From Poteriospumella lacustris (lineage: Eukaryota; Sar; Chrysophyceae; Chromulinales; Dinobryaceae): DNA of 64,000 bases. The notes under the pieces are model-generated. The model did not search any database. It saw nothing but the letters and a program-made list of their open reading frames with translations, and was not told the DNA's origin. The stretch spans positions 1-64,000 of the forward strand of contig SMOI01000108.1 in assembly GCA_008000375.1 (NCBI GenBank). The letters run 5' to 3'. Shown in pieces: positions 8,383 through 20,285 of this stretch (positions are counted from its first letter, which is position 1; every line of letters begins with the position of its first letter). Position numbers and translations under genes: made by a program.

Positions 8383-11167
8383 ATGTTTTCAACACAGCAA
8401 TCAATAGCACTTATTTTGGGATTTGCGATTGTCATTCACACTGCTGTAGGATACACAGGGTGGTGTTTGAGGTCCCAAGCACAAACTCCGCCGAAGTACT
8501 CGGTCTTCCGAATGAGCATGCAGAAATCAAATAAGCAGAAGTCAATATACCGAGAGTTTCTGGAGAAGTTTGGGCTGCCTGAAGAGGAAACCCAGCAGCA
8601 AGGATCAGTGAAGAATATCAAACTAAGAGAACCAAAACCGATAAAGGACGAGCGAACATCGTTGGATGATATCAAGCCGGGGAGCAAACATTCTGGCCAA
8701 ATCGTCAGCATTCGAAGGTACGTATACGAATGAATTGATTCAAACGTTTCTGATTGCGTTATTTTTCTATTCGTTACAGCAATGGAATGTTCGTTGACAT
8801 CGGTGCATGCCGAGATGGCTTTTTACACATCAAAGACTGCTCTGACAAATACTTCATCGACAATCTGCAAGATCGTTATCACGTAGGCCAGAAGGTCGAC
8901 GTGTTTGTGAAGTTTTCAGACAGCAAGTTGGACAGTTTAGCACTTCAATTGTTCCCCTTGACAGGTATGGAGGTGAAGGATAATGTGAAACTGGACTGGA
9001 ATGATATCCGAATTGGCACACGATATCCTGGCGTGGTGGCGAAGTCCTCCAATTTCGGGGTTTATGTTGATTTCGGCGGTCCAGTTTTAGGGTTTTTACA
9101 CCGCCAGAAAATGCTCAGCAATCGGCGGCAGAGGAAATTAAAGCCATGGGATTTATGTCCGATTGGAAGCAGTCAAGATTGTTTCGTTTATCGAGTACGC
9201 CAAGATAGACGTCAAGTGGAATTAACGACTTACCCACCAGACCGTTGGGAGGGAATATTTGACTTGTATGGCGCAGAATTTCAATCGGATCGTGAATCAA
9301 CTTCTCACGAAGAAGACTTGTCTATGGCTCCCTCATCACAGGATAGTGACGATAGTTTTTTTCTTGACGATGGTGCCGAAGACGACGAGGACGAGGACGA
9401 GGACGATGAAAGTGATGACACATACGGCGACGACGGCGACGACGACGAATATGAAGAATCGGAAGAAATTTTGTCTCCGTCTGAAATACAGAAGCTCACA
9501 AAGTACGAGGTCATCATGGATGATTACCAAGACTCTCCACTGTCAAGCGACGAGTCTGACAATGGCGATGAAGAATTGTTAGAAGAAGGGAACGTTGACA
9601 TCGATGAGCTGTTCACGGAGCTGTCGGAAGGAAGACCATTTGTGACGCTGAAAGATCTGCGGGAATGGGATCTCATCAAAGCAACCATCGATGAAGGCAT
9701 TCTCACTCGAGATGCGCTGAAATCCATCTTTGTGCGATCTGGAGGGGTGCGAGGGAAATTGGTTCAAAGTCGCTTTGAAAACTTTGTCAAACTGTTTGAT
9801 AAGGAAATGGATGCGATCGAGCAGTCTGATGGTGGAGATCTTGATGCAGCGGAGCAGTTGGATCGCGATTCTACAGCGACGGCAGCAAGTACGAATGACG
9901 ACGAGGAAAACGTCGACCGTGTCGATATACTGGCCAATATCTTCGCCAACCTCGCCGGCACCAAAGATTTTGTGACGTTGGACGATGTGCTTCGTTGGGA
10001 TGAATGTCAGCGACTTATCAGTGAAAATCTTGCCACTGCTCCCATGGTCGCGGAGCTCTTCCGTGACGCATGTGGTGGTGACACTGTCATGGGTATCCGG
10101 GAGTTTATGGACTTCCGAGAAGATATGAAGGATCTTACCAGCATTGAACCGCTTTTCACCGTTGAGGATCAACTTGCGGCGATGGAAAAGCTGGATTATA
10201 CAATGACAATAAGCAAATTCGAAGCTATCGACCATGAACCACCTTCGCGGGATGGAGGAGAAAAGATGAACGCCTGGGACGATGATGACGATGTCAACGA
10301 GGAGATATCTGACGAACTACTGGAGTTTCTGGATCGTGGCGTTGCTAACGTTGATGGTGAAGCATCACCGTATCCTGCACAGCTTTCATCGGAATCGACG
10401 CCATCGATGAACGACGATTCCGATGACGCATTACTGCAAGAAGTTTTCGCGGACGTGTCCAACGGAAAATCATTCGTGGCAGTGAAGGATCTCCTCAATT
10501 GGGATTTTGTCATTGAGTTGTTAGCAGAAGGTATTATTACTGAATGGGACCTGGAAGAGAAAGTGAAGAAATTTTCGGAAAAGAAAGGCATGAGCATTCA
10601 AGGATTCGATCAACTGCTGGATGATTTGATGTACATCTACGACAACCACATCGCCCTGCATGAGTCACGCGATAACTCGGAGGCGGAGGAGGAAGAAAGT
10701 ATGCTGGTCCCAGAATTCAATGAGTCGTCCACAACGGACGACTACTCTGAGTCCGAGGACGATGGAGGCGATGTTTCCAGTGATCTAACGAATGAAGAAG
10801 ACGAAGAGGCCATGGTTTTGGATCCCATCGAGTTGTTCAACTCCTTGTCCAAGGATGGGAAGCACGTGAGCTTTGAGGTAAAGTGCGAACCATAGGGATG
10901 TTTGATTGGTCAGAGTATGTGCTAATGTATGTAACGTTGTAGACCATTCGGCGATGGGAATTTGTGCTGTCCATGGAGCAATCAGGCCAACTTAGCCGAA
11001 TTCAACTGGAACATCTCTTGAGCAATATTGAAACCAAGTCACCAAACAAGCTCAGTGCTGAAGAGTTTGAAAACTTACTGGATGAACTCATCATTTTGTG
11101 CGGCGGAGAAGTTGAAGATACCTACGCAGACGATCTCGAAACACTCGATTCCGCAGACCTGGCGTAG
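8383..11167 (+). CDS. Double S1-domain protein with four copies of an acidic ~75-residue repeat
   Basis: Exons 8383-8717, 8780-10877 and 10943-11167, giving 885 residues. The N-terminus is a signal-peptide-like leader (MFSTQQSIALILGFAIVIHT, then AVGYTG) followed by a basic Ser/Lys stretch. S1 RNA-binding domains lie at about 100-175 (GMFVDIGACRDGFLHIKD) and 187-265 (YPGVVAKSSNFGVYVDFGG). A long Asp/Glu tract follows, then four repeats near 384, 494, 662 and 792. Each has the form LF..LS.G..FV...DL..W(D/E).. and a closing F..L.D.(M/L) helix. The leader could target a complex plastid (cleavage before Y) or the secretory route. S1 pairs are typical of organelle translation and RNA-handling proteins. 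Function beyond RNA binding is not clear. Confidence 0.75.
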
Positions 11168-11675
11168 TTTGTAGTATCATTAAATTAATTGATCCAAAGC
11201 TGAAGGTTTTTTTGTGTCTTGGACTGTAGAAGAGATAATAATGATAAAAATACCACAAGAAGAGCGACAGAGCGAGAGAGGGCTCTCCCAGCAACCCAAA
11301 GTTCCACACTCGGACACAAACAAGTGCCTATAGTCTGGGTACTTTATGTAGTCTGTGCCAAAATTTCCGGCCCATGGACATTTTTCGCCGTCATCATCCA
11401 CCTGGAGGTGATAGCTATTTTTTTCTCGATGTGAGCGAAAAAGGGTCTCCGCAGTAAAACACAAGGGCGGAGAAAGCTACAACTGTTATCACGATTGGTA
11501 TTGTGGAAGACTTTTCTATGGAAACGATTGCGTAGAGTAACGGCAGTCGTCAGTTTTCGTTGTTTGTTGCCGCTGAATCCGGAAAGACGCGTCTTTCATT
11601 CTACGTTTCAGTATTCACTGGCAGTGAGAGTCTTGTACAAGCTTTGCTATCTGATCATTGATCACGTCGATAAGA
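11168..11675. other. Intergenic region, tandem genes
   Basis: 508 bases between the S1 gene stop and the WW-FYVE gene start. Its only ORFs are short and look random. It should hold the 3' end of the first gene and the promoter of the second. Confidence 0.5.
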
Positions 11676-14600
11676 ATGTCTGATCTTCCTGAAGGATGGG
11701 AAGAAAGAACTGATGCGTCTGGCCGAAAGTATTATATTGATCACAATCGAAAGACGACTCAATGGGATCGACCTGCACCAGCAGCCGCTCCAGCCTCAGG
11801 CGGCCCAAATCCATTTCGAAGGAGTATGACACTGAATGAAAAGACAATGCCGCCTCATCTTCGGCCTGGCCTTGGTGATTTTCGTTCATCCAGTGTTGAT
11901 TCCTTTGACAAGGGCTCGCCATCGAATTCACTCTCTCCCGACATGGTCCAAACCAACCATTTCGGCTCAAACTTCGAAATCCAGCAGCTAGCCAACGAAA
12001 TTCTGCCCGTGAGAATCGTCAGCAATGTACGAAACAGTTGCTTTCGGTGTAACACCAAATTTCTCTCGCCAACGACCCCACGGCATCATTGCCGATCGTG
12101 CGGAGAGATCTTCTGTAAGAAGTGCTGTGGACACAAGACCAAAATGTTCTTACCGGATCCAGAATATGTCCAACCCGTGCGAGTATGTGACTATTGCTTG
12201 GGTCATATTGCCGCTGGAGACCACAACTCGTTACTTCGATATCTCTTTCTCCTCGCCGAACCCGAAGTCCCTGACCCTATCAAGTTAAAAGCAGCTAAGG
12301 CGCTGTACTTATCATTATGCCACGAGCGTCTTTGGACACCAGAAGAAGATGCTGCAAAAGGGAGCAATTATGATGTCGCTTTGAAGTATCCAGCGATGTA
12401 TGAAGCCGTCCATCGCATCGGTGGTCTGGACGGCTTGTGGGCCTGTATCCTCCCGAACTTAGACATTCGGCGGCCTGTGCTTCTTCGCAGTCAAATATGC
12501 CGTATCATTTCCAAAGTCATAGTTCGCACGGTTGGCGACGAGTGCTTCCGCACGTATTACACGTACAACACGGTGGAAATGCTGCTGGCCGGCATCGATG
12601 TGACGGATTTGGCCGAAGCCTCGGCCGAAGCATTGGTTTGTGGATTCTTACGGGATACCACCAATCATTTACTACGATTCGAAGGAAATGTGGTCAGTAT
12701 GGAGCATATCGTCGACGCGTGCATCCATGCACCTCACACCGTGCAAGTGCATTTGCTCAATTTCTTCGTCTTCGCCTTTCGATCGGCCACCTCCCGCGAA
12801 TTGGTACGCATCGCCCTGGAAATGGGAATCGTGGGTATGCTGTCGAGTACGTTGAAAGTGGATGGTTCCCCGGTGCAAGAGATCTCCGTGTATTGTCTGC
12901 ATTCGTTGCTGTTGAAAGTGACGAAGACGAAAGAGTTCAAAGCGATGCTGGTGCCGCTGGTCACCGAGATCATTTCCTTCGGGATCATCGAACAATTGAC
13001 CAAAGTCATCATTGCCTCGGAGCATGGATTGGAACACCCCGTCTGTGCTTCCGCCGTGGAAATTTATTCGATCGTGTCCTTTGAGAAAATCTCGCACGCA
13101 TCGTTGGTGGCCCATGTCCATGTCTTGTCCACGAAGTCGAAACGGCTGGTGTCCAGTTTGGCCTCGGACGCGTTTCAGAAACTGCTCGATTTCATGAGCG
13201 AATTGAATCGTTCCAAATTGAAACATATCCGAGAACTACAAACCGCCGTGACGCATATCTTCATGGTGATTCACAATTTGATCTCGTTGTCCCCGGAACT
13301 CAACGTGAAGTCCAAATGCGCCCAGATTCTACCCCCCGCGTTCACCATTCTGTGCAATGCGGAAGGGTTGGCACGATCGGGGTGCGCAGAGTTCGTGTAT
13401 TTGTTCAAAGATTCCGATGAATTTGACAGTGCGATGACCCGTTTTGATGACTACGACGATTTGTTCCGGTCGCTGTTGCATTCGATCGAGAAGGACAACG
13501 TCGTGAACGTCGTCAACTACTCGATGGACTTGTTGGCCATCATTCTACAGAAATTGCACCGTCTGCGACAACCCATTCTCAACACCGATGGTACACAACG
13601 CAATACGTTACGCAACATGTTCATCATGATCATGGAACACGATCTCTTGTGGCGACGTGCGGTCGAATACCTCGATCACACGGAGAAGGCCTTGTTTTCG
13701 ATGAAACTGGTCAACGTCTTCGCGTCGTTCAAGGACCTCTTCGTCTTGCATTACGTCCAAGAACGCATCACACAATACAAGTTCATCGATTCCATCGTCG
13801 ATGTGATTCTCAGCAAAACCATGTCCCCCGTCGTACGCGAAGCGGCCTACTTGGCCCTCGGTTCGTTGGTGGGCTGTTCCCCGATGAACCCCGCCGAACA
13901 CGAGTCCTTGAATCGATTGGGTGGCAATTACATTGGCAAAAGCGCCGAGCCGTTGCGACAAGCGCAACGCCGGGCGAATCTAGACGAAGGCAGTAGCCTG
14001 CGGGAGTTGAAGCTGCAGTGCCACAACCCCGCCCTGTTGTCCTACGAGATCAACTTGGGCATGACCATGGACGCCCTCGTGCAGAAGGTCTGGCAAGTAG
14101 AAATGCAATGGCGTGGGTTCTGTGTACAAAAGGCGTCGTCCATCTTACAACCGGCGATTGCGACGAAAGCGCCGGTGATTTTGCCCATCGCGATGGCGGC
14201 GTTGCGGATTATTCAAATCATCTTACGCGATGGCGCCAGTGAAGAAGACAGTTTCCACAAGAACATCGAGTACTACAGCTTCGTGGCGTATTTGAATCAA
14301 GTCGACCACGTCTATTTGATCTTGGCGCTCGACGTCTTCGGGGTGATGTCCGCCTTCTCCGACATCTCCGTCGACAACGGCATCGAGTTCGTCTGCACGT
14401 TGTTGACCTCCTCCGATCCCATGTTGAAATACAAGGCCCTGGAGACCCTCGTCTTTTGCTCGTTGAATAAGAACACCTTGGAATGCATTGGCTTGAATGG
14501 CCTGTCGGCGCTGGCCTCGTTGTTGAAGCTGTCGACGCATATCTCGAACGTCGTCATCGACAGCCATTTCATGTTGCACGGCGTCCTTGTCGTCGTCTCG

Positions 14601-17600
14601 CGGCTCTTGACCGACACCGTCAGTGCCGACCTCGTCGTACGATCGAATATGCTGCCCATGATCATTGAAATCTTGAAATTAGACGAAGAGGAGACAATGT
14701 TGCTGAGCTACGAAGTGGCGTCGACGCAGCGGCGGGCCTGTGTCCAAGAGTTGGACCCTCATTTCTCCCGCCGGACCCCCACCGTCGACATGACCGATAC
14801 CACGATCCACAAATTGGCGTTTACCTGTATCTGTCGCTTGGCCACCCACGAGGCGTGTCGATTGACGTTGCTCAATGCAGAAGTCGCACCGATGTTGATG
14901 GCGACGATTGCGACGGAGTTGGCGATGGTCTATCGCGACCATCATTTGCCGCACATGCTGCGCGGACAGAGTCTGACGACGACTCCGGCGGAACTGAGCA
15001 CCGATGTCACCGAGGCGTTGACGGGGTTGTTCCATTTGTGCAGCCGCAGTGCGCACCCGATGTTGAAGTCGGAGGTGCTGCAAGAGTTCTTCGCGGTGGA
15101 GGCGCTCGTGTATCTGTGGGGCGGTCCACAGCGCAGTCACGGCTACATGGCCAAGGTGATCTTGAGTCGTTGTTCCTTGGGCAAGGACCAACGACCGACG
15201 CCGGGGACCGCGATCGTGACGAACACGAGTCACCTGCTGCCGTGGAAGAAACTGATCGAGACGAAGCAAGTGGCGTTGTTGTTTGACATGCTGAACCACG
15301 TGGGCACGGGCTCCGCCGCCGTCCGCGAGGAACTGAGTACGACGGTGGCCTTTGACGACGTGGCGGATATGCAGTTGAAGTCGTCCGTCTGTGAGGCGGT
15401 GAACGCGATCCTGTTGGAGGCGCGGCACAGCTCGACGATGCGGGGCATCGCCATGAAGGTCGACGAGGCGAATGGCACCAGCGGTGGTGGTGGCCTTGGC
15501 GCCGGAGGCGGAGGTGGTGCGACGCCCTCGTCGACGGGAGGTGCGACGGGGGACAGCAGCCACGACGCAACGGCCGATGCCCTACGGGAGCTGTCGGACG
15601 GCAACGTCGCCTTGGTCTTCAAGGCGATCAACAAGGTGTGTTCGCCGGAGCTGATCCGCCATCTCGAGGCGTTGCGGTTGATGTCGACACACATCGGGAC
15701 CTTCTTGTACGATTTCCACGGCCAACAGGGACAACATAGCCACAGCATCATCATGCCCGCACGTACCCTGACGAACACGAATCGTTCGCCGACACCGTCG
15801 ATGTACAATCTCCTCGACGCGGTGCCCAGTATCATCGTCGGTGGTGGCGGCGGTGGCGGTGGCGGTATCGTTTCGAGTAATTCGAGCGTCGCGTCCGGTG
15901 GGGGAGGCGCGCACTCTGTCAGTGGCGCGAGCTTCGGAGGCAACAGTGGCGTGATCTCGGCGATGACCATGTCGGTGTCCCTGCAGCAGGTGGGGTACAA
16001 CCGCGACCGTCGTCAGGCGCTGAAGACGTTGGTCGCGACCATTCGCAGTCACTTGACGGGCGTGGCGCTGGGATCGTTGTCCTCGCTGGGGCTGAAGAAA
16101 GATGAATTGGGGTTGACGGTCAGCGCCCTGGTCGAAACGGTCACCGAAATCGTGCAGGAGGCGCAACAACGCGTGGTGATGAGTCCCAAACTGAACGAAC
16201 ACGAGGCGTTGGAGGTGATCCAACAGGCGAGTGACGCGCTGTTGGTCGTGGCGACGTTGTACGAGATGAAATGCATCACGTTTGCCTATCAGTCCGAGCA
16301 CCACGTCTGCATCATCACGGCGGACCACATCATCGTCGATCTACGCCCCATGTTCGACATCTTCTTGCAGCTGTGCCGGAAGAAATCGACGGCGGCGGTG
16401 TTTCTCGCGTCGCCGTTTGTGATTGCGACGTTGTTGAAGACGTTGCAGATCTGTTTCGACGCGTTGCCGAGTATCTTAGAGCACGCGAACGTGAAAGGAC
16501 ACGAGAAACGACTACCGGAACTGATCGCGGTCTGGCAATGCTTCACGGTGCTGTTGACGCTGTCGAAGTTGGGCGAGGCGTTGTTGGCGGACAAGGTGCA
16601 CCAGGCGCAGGCGGTGAAGTACCTCGTGCACATGTTCACGATGGAGTCGACGCCCGCCCTGTCTGAGGTGCTCTACCTGTGTCCGCTGAGCGGGGAGATC
16701 TTCAACGTGAAGAAAGGCGACGCGAATGGACACGCCCTGCGGGAGATGTCGCTGTTCGATCGGATCTTGTCGATGGTGTCGGTGCTGTCGTGTGCCAAAT
16801 CGGCGGTGATCGACGCGTTGTTGTGTGACCAGGGACGCGTGCTGGCTCACGTCTCGGAGCTGATTCAAGCCGATGTGCTGACCACGTTTACCGGTAGCGT
16901 ATCGGGAGGGGGAGGGGGCCATGGCGTGGCCAGCCACCTCCATCGACCGGGCTCGACGTCGCCGTCGACCTCTCAGCGGAAGTCTCTCTCACGGACCTCG
17001 TCCCCGCGGGCCTCCAGCAACGCCCTCACGTCCACCACGACCCACCCAACGCCATCTCCGTTGACGAAACCGTTCCATCGACCACCGTCGGGCCATCAGC
17101 TGCAGTCGTTGAGTGGCAGCAACCTGAACCTCAACAACCTCCCGCCGATGCCGGTCCTGTCCGCCGCTCAACGCCACAGCAGTGGCGGCGGTGGCGGTGG
17201 CGGTCACCATCCGCACAGTCATAGCCACGACGACGATTTGGAGTCGATTTCCGGCCACTCCGCCGTCAACAGCTACATTCGTGTGCACGAGAACAGCGCC
17301 GCGCAGAACCCCGAGTACATGATGGACTACCTGGCCCGCAAGCTCTTGATTCTGGTGAACATCGCGCGCTGTCCCCACGGGGCGAAGATGATCCTGCACG
17401 ACGCGTTGGTGATGCGGCGGGTGCTGGAGGTGCTGCACACGATCGTCTCGACGCCCGCGGCGAAGACCCCCGGCCACTACGGCGTCGTGAAGTACGTGTT
17501 GTACCTCTACGAGCACATGGCCCCCGCGCTGGTTACGGAGGATGCCGCCTCGTTGGCCGCTGCCAATGCTGCAGCCGCCGCCGCCGCTGCTGATGCCGCT

Positions 17601-18809
17601 ACCACCGCTGCCGCCGCTGCTGCTGCTGCTTCGGCGACGACTGCCACGGGCTTAGCGTCGGTGGCGTCGTCTCCTGCGACGACGGTGGCATCGACGACGT
17701 CGGCGACCAATTTCCGCGCGCCGTCACCAGCCGCGGGGGGCTCATCCGCCGCCGCCGCTGCCGCTGCCGCGTCATCCTCGTCGGGCCGTGTGCGCATCGC
17801 GTCGATTGGCACGTCGATGCCCCCTCAACCGCAGCCACCGTCGACCCCCACGGCATCCACCACCACGACCACCAGCAGCGCCGTCCCGTCGCTGGTCCTG
17901 ACACCCCAATCCACCGTCGGCGAGATGGTCACCGACGTCCTCTGGGTGCTCTTGGACATCGCGGCGAAGGTGACGGACATCAGCCTCATCGACCAAACGC
18001 TGCACGTGCTGTGGCTCTTGACGACGTCGAAATCGGCGCAAACGAAACTGGCGACGATGGACGGTCTGGTGCACACCACGTCGATCTTGTCGCGTATCCA
18101 CTGTGTGCACTTGGTGTTGCCGATGACGGCGGATGGTCAATGTCCGCCAGAGGTCTACGTCCAAGCGAAGGCGCTGGAGCGGCTGTTGTCGGTCCTGTCG
18201 CTGCAAGTACGTTTGTTTGACGATTTGTCGCAGTGCGGGCAGTGTGGGGCGTTGTTGGAAGGTACCGGGCTATTGTTGTTGTCAGCGCCGCGGTTGTCGT
18301 TGTGGTTTCCGGCGATTTTGTTGGCGGCCGAGATCATTCAAGTGCTGGTCTTGCACCCGGCGAATGCGGACAAGTTCCAAGCAGTGTTCAAGCACATCCA
18401 AGCGACGCACGGCATGGCCGACAGCACCCCAGACTCCCAGATGATCATGGACCTGATGGTCTCCATTCAACACACGCTACACGGCGCGTTACGACCGGCA
18501 TTGCGCATGGAAACCCCTCGGAGTATGGACATCGGTCAATATCTGCGGCAAGTGTCCCCGTCGTCGTCGGGTACGTGGGCACCGTTGACGTCGGCGGCCA
18601 GTTTGGCGGCGTCCGGTGGGGCGTCGCCTGCGAAGTCGACGACGTCCGCCCCGGCGACCCCGACACCCCCGTTGCCGCACGGGCAGCATCACCATCACCA
18701 TTACCACCACCACAGCAGCAACAGTATCAGCCACGCCCCGCCAACACCCCACAGTGTGCACAGTACGCACAGCAGCGCATCAAAGTCGGCGGTGTCGAAG
18801 TTCAAATGA
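11676..18809 (+). CDS. Giant WW-FYVE protein with helical-repeat body (2377 aa)
   Basis: Single exon. The ORF opens upstream at 11658, but MSDLPEGWEE at 11676 is the first ATG. A WW domain (~3-33, LPEGWEERTDASGRKYYIDH ... TTQWDRP) binds proline motifs. A FYVE zinc finger (~108-180) has CxxC pairs and the RHHCRSCG core that binds PtdIns3P on endosomes; the usual WxxD is not obvious. The following ~1700 residues are Leu-rich helical repeats of ARM/HEAT type, interrupted by poly-Gly, poly-Ala and Ser/Thr-rich linkers. The tail is His/Ser-rich. WW-FYVE-repeat giants are known from oomycetes. An endosomal scaffold role is inferred. Open over 7.1 kb without a frameshift, it shows that base-calling here is good. 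Confidence 0.85.
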   Translation: MSDLPEGWEERTDASGRKYYIDHNRKTTQWDRPAPAAAPASGGPNPFRRSMTLNEKTMPPHLRPGLGDFRSSSVDSFDKGSPSNSLSPDMVQTNHFGSNFEIQQLANEILPVRIVSNVRNSCFRCNTKFLSPTTPRHHCRSCGEIFCKKCCGHKTKMFLPDPEYVQPVRVCDYCLGHIAAGDHNSLLRYLFLLAEPEVPDPIKLKAAKALYLSLCHERLWTPEEDAAKGSNYDVALKYPAMYEAVHRIGGLDGLWACILPNLDIRRPVLLRSQICRIISKVIVRTVGDECFRTYYTYNTVEMLLAGIDVTDLAEASAEALVCGFLRDTTNHLLRFEGNVVSMEHIVDACIHAPHTVQVHLLNFFVFAFRSATSRELVRIALEMGIVGMLSSTLKVDGSPVQEISVYCLHSLLLKVTKTKEFKAMLVPLVTEIISFGIIEQLTKVIIASEHGLEHPVCASAVEIYSIVSFEKISHASLVAHVHVLSTKSKRLVSSLASDAFQKLLDFMSELNRSKLKHIRELQTAVTHIFMVIHNLISLSPELNVKSKCAQILPPAFTILCNAEGLARSGCAEFVYLFKDSDEFDSAMTRFDDYDDLFRSLLHSIEKDNVVNVVNYSMDLLAIILQKLHRLRQPILNTDGTQRNTLRNMFIMIMEHDLLWRRAVEYLDHTEKALFSMKLVNVFASFKDLFVLHYVQERITQYKFIDSIVDVILSKTMSPVVREAAYLALGSLVGCSPMNPAEHESLNRLGGNYIGKSAEPLRQAQRRANLDEGSSLRELKLQCHNPALLSYEINLGMTMDALVQKVWQVEMQWRGFCVQKASSILQPAIATKAPVILPIAMAALRIIQIILRDGASEEDSFHKNIEYYSFVAYLNQVDHVYLILALDVFGVMSAFSDISVDNGIEFVCTLLTSSDPMLKYKALETLVFCSLNKNTLECIGLNGLSALASLLKLSTHISNVVIDSHFMLHGVLVVVSRLLTDTVSADLVVRSNMLPMIIEILKLDEEETMLLSYEVASTQRRACVQELDPHFSRRTPTVDMTDTTIHKLAFTCICRLATHEACRLTLLNAEVAPMLMATIATELAMVYRDHHLPHMLRGQSLTTTPAELSTDVTEALTGLFHLCSRSAHPMLKSEVLQEFFAVEALVYLWGGPQRSHGYMAKVILSRCSLGKDQRPTPGTAIVTNTSHLLPWKKLIETKQVALLFDMLNHVGTGSAAVREELSTTVAFDDVADMQLKSSVCEAVNAILLEARHSSTMRGIAMKVDEANGTSGGGGLGAGGGGGATPSSTGGATGDSSHDATADALRELSDGNVALVFKAINKVCSPELIRHLEALRLMSTHIGTFLYDFHGQQGQHSHSIIMPARTLTNTNRSPTPSMYNLLDAVPSIIVGGGGGGGGGIVSSNSSVASGGGGAHSVSGASFGGNSGVISAMTMSVSLQQVGYNRDRRQALKTLVATIRSHLTGVALGSLSSLGLKKDELGLTVSALVETVTEIVQEAQQRVVMSPKLNEHEALEVIQQASDALLVVATLYEMKCITFAYQSEHHVCIITADHIIVDLRPMFDIFLQLCRKKSTAAVFLASPFVIATLLKTLQICFDALPSILEHANVKGHEKRLPELIAVWQCFTVLLTLSKLGEALLADKVHQAQAVKYLVHMFTMESTPALSEVLYLCPLSGEIFNVKKGDANGHALREMSLFDRILSMVSVLSCAKSAVIDALLCDQGRVLAHVSELIQADVLTTFTGSVSGGGGGHGVASHLHRPGSTSPSTSQRKSLSRTSSPRASSNALTSTTTHPTPSPLTKPFHRPPSGHQLQSLSGSNLNLNNLPPMPVLSAAQRHSSGGGGGGGHHPHSHSHDDDLESISGHSAVNSYIRVHENSAAQNPEYMMDYLARKLLILVNIARCPHGAKMILHDALVMRRVLEVLHTIVSTPAAKTPGHYGVVKYVLYLYEHMAPALVTEDAASLAAANAAAAAAAADAATTAAAAAAAASATTATGLASVASSPATTVASTTSATNFRAPSPAAGGSSAAAAAAAASSSSGRVRIASIGTSMPPQPQPPSTPTASTTTTTSSAVPSLVLTPQSTVGEMVTDVLWVLLDIAAKVTDISLIDQTLHVLWLLTTSKSAQTKLATMDGLVHTTSILSRIHCVHLVLPMTADGQCPPEVYVQAKALERLLSVLSLQVRLFDDLSQCGQCGALLEGTGLLLLSAPRLSLWFPAILLAAEIIQVLVLHPANADKFQAVFKHIQATHGMADSTPDSQMIMDLMVSIQHTLHGALRPALRMETPRSMDIGQYLRQVSPSSSGTWAPLTSAASLAASGGASPAKSTTSAPATPTPPLPHGQHHHHHYHHHSSNSISHAPPTPHSVHSTHSSASKSAVSKFK

Positions 18810-20285
18810 CCGACAGACGGCCGAGACGTGTGAGTCTCGTCCCTCCGGTGGGTTCCCTCGTCGTTCCCGCATCCAAACGCACGTCATGTGACGTCGCGGC
18901 ACTCCCCTCTACAATCCCTGTTTATTCTCTGCGGCACCAGCCGCTGCCGTCTCGTCTCTTCCCCTGTTGGCTCTCTCTCCTCTCCTCTGTCTTCCCCTGC
19001 GCCTGTGTCTGTGTCAATGTGTGTGTGTGTTCGTGCGTGTTTCTCTCGTTGGTTTGGCTGTCGATCATCATCACTCCTCGACAATGGCAATAACGGCCGC
19101 TGCAGCCCCTTCCCCGTCCTCTCCTGGGCGCTCTTCGTCTCGGGTCGTCGTCGTTAGAGGGAAACGGGATGGGAGGCTGTCAGCGGCGCTGTGATCGTGA
19201 AGAGTGTGCGTTGTGTGTGTAAGTACGAGTGTACGTCGGTGTGTACGTCTGGCGTATTGGGTGCGTGTGCGCGGTGACTGGGGTCTGCTGCCTGCGCTCG
19301 TCGGTCTGTCGATTCGTTGCCTCTCACCATCCCCCCTCCATCCGCCTCAGACGACAGTTAGGGGCGCCCCATCATTTCATTTTCCCGCGCGTTAAGGTTG
19401 TCGTTATAGCCGGAGACCACCGCGCGCATCATCGCACCCGAAATACGAAAAAGAAAAAAATCGAAACAAAAAGGAACAACAAAGCCACTGAACGTAATCG
19501 AGAAGAAAAACAACAAAGAAACAAGTCATCTCGTTCGCCTGTGGAAGTGTAAGTCATGTACATCGCTTGTCATTTCCATCCTCGTTGGTCTGTGTAGTCA
19601 CTCTCTGTTACACTGGTTTCCCTCCCCTCCTCCCCTCCTCGCCCTTTCTCTGCCTCTGCCTCTGCCTCTGCCTCTGCCTCTGCCTCTGCCTCTGCCTCTG
19701 CCTCTGCCTCTGCCTGCCTCCGCCTCTGTCCCTTCTTCGTGCACGTCCTCCCTGCGCGGTGTTTATATGTACCATTGGTTTATAGCTCCCTGTTCTTTGA
19801 TTATTTGTTACCCTCACACTCCACTCAACCCCCCTCTGTCTCCGTCAGTGGCCTGCACCGGTACGGACCCTACTGTCCACATATTCGTTCGTGTCCCTCT
19901 TTCTTTTTCTTGTTGACTCCCAACCGATCGAGGGGTATCCAACGAGTAGACCGGGGTTTTCTTCACGAATTAAAAATTGATGTTAATTTATCCAATCCTG
20001 CAACACAAGTGAAACGCCTTTGGTTTGTCGACCCAGACCATCTCAGAGTTCCGCAGGGTTTGCGTCCCGCATCGTGTCTCGACACAGCGCCGAAGAGGAC
20101 AAAGCGTCGCTGTCTGCGACGCCGCCGCTGCTTGTTTCGGAGCTCTTCTCGTTACGGAATAGTTTCGGCTTTCGGACGGTGTGTTGGACTGGATTGATCG
20201 AACCACCGCACGGCGATAGTTCTTTTCGCTCTGACCTAATTGGTGGCATCCAGATTCCTCATCCGATTTGCATCAATCAGTGACC
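18810..20285. other. Long intergenic region upstream of MECR copy 1
   Basis: 1476 bases with no credible gene. It holds TG/GTGTG runs near 19018-19030, CT-rich tracts, a hexamer microsatellite (19648-19714), an A-rich stretch near 19440-19530, and the left outer end of duplication 2 at 20029. It likely contains the 3' UTR of the WW-FYVE gene and the MECR promoter. Confidence 0.6.
19648..19714. repeat. (CTCTGC)n microsatellite
   Basis: About eleven head-to-tail copies of CTCTGC. The same hexamer in the opposite orientation recurs in an intron at 58210-58240. Confidence 0.9.

Noticed and set aside
8383-8530. Firm call of a secondary-plastid targeting peptide on the S1 protein
   Set aside because: A signal-like helix and a possible cleavage before Tyr are visible, but one protein is too little to claim a plastid; no other gene here is plastid-related.
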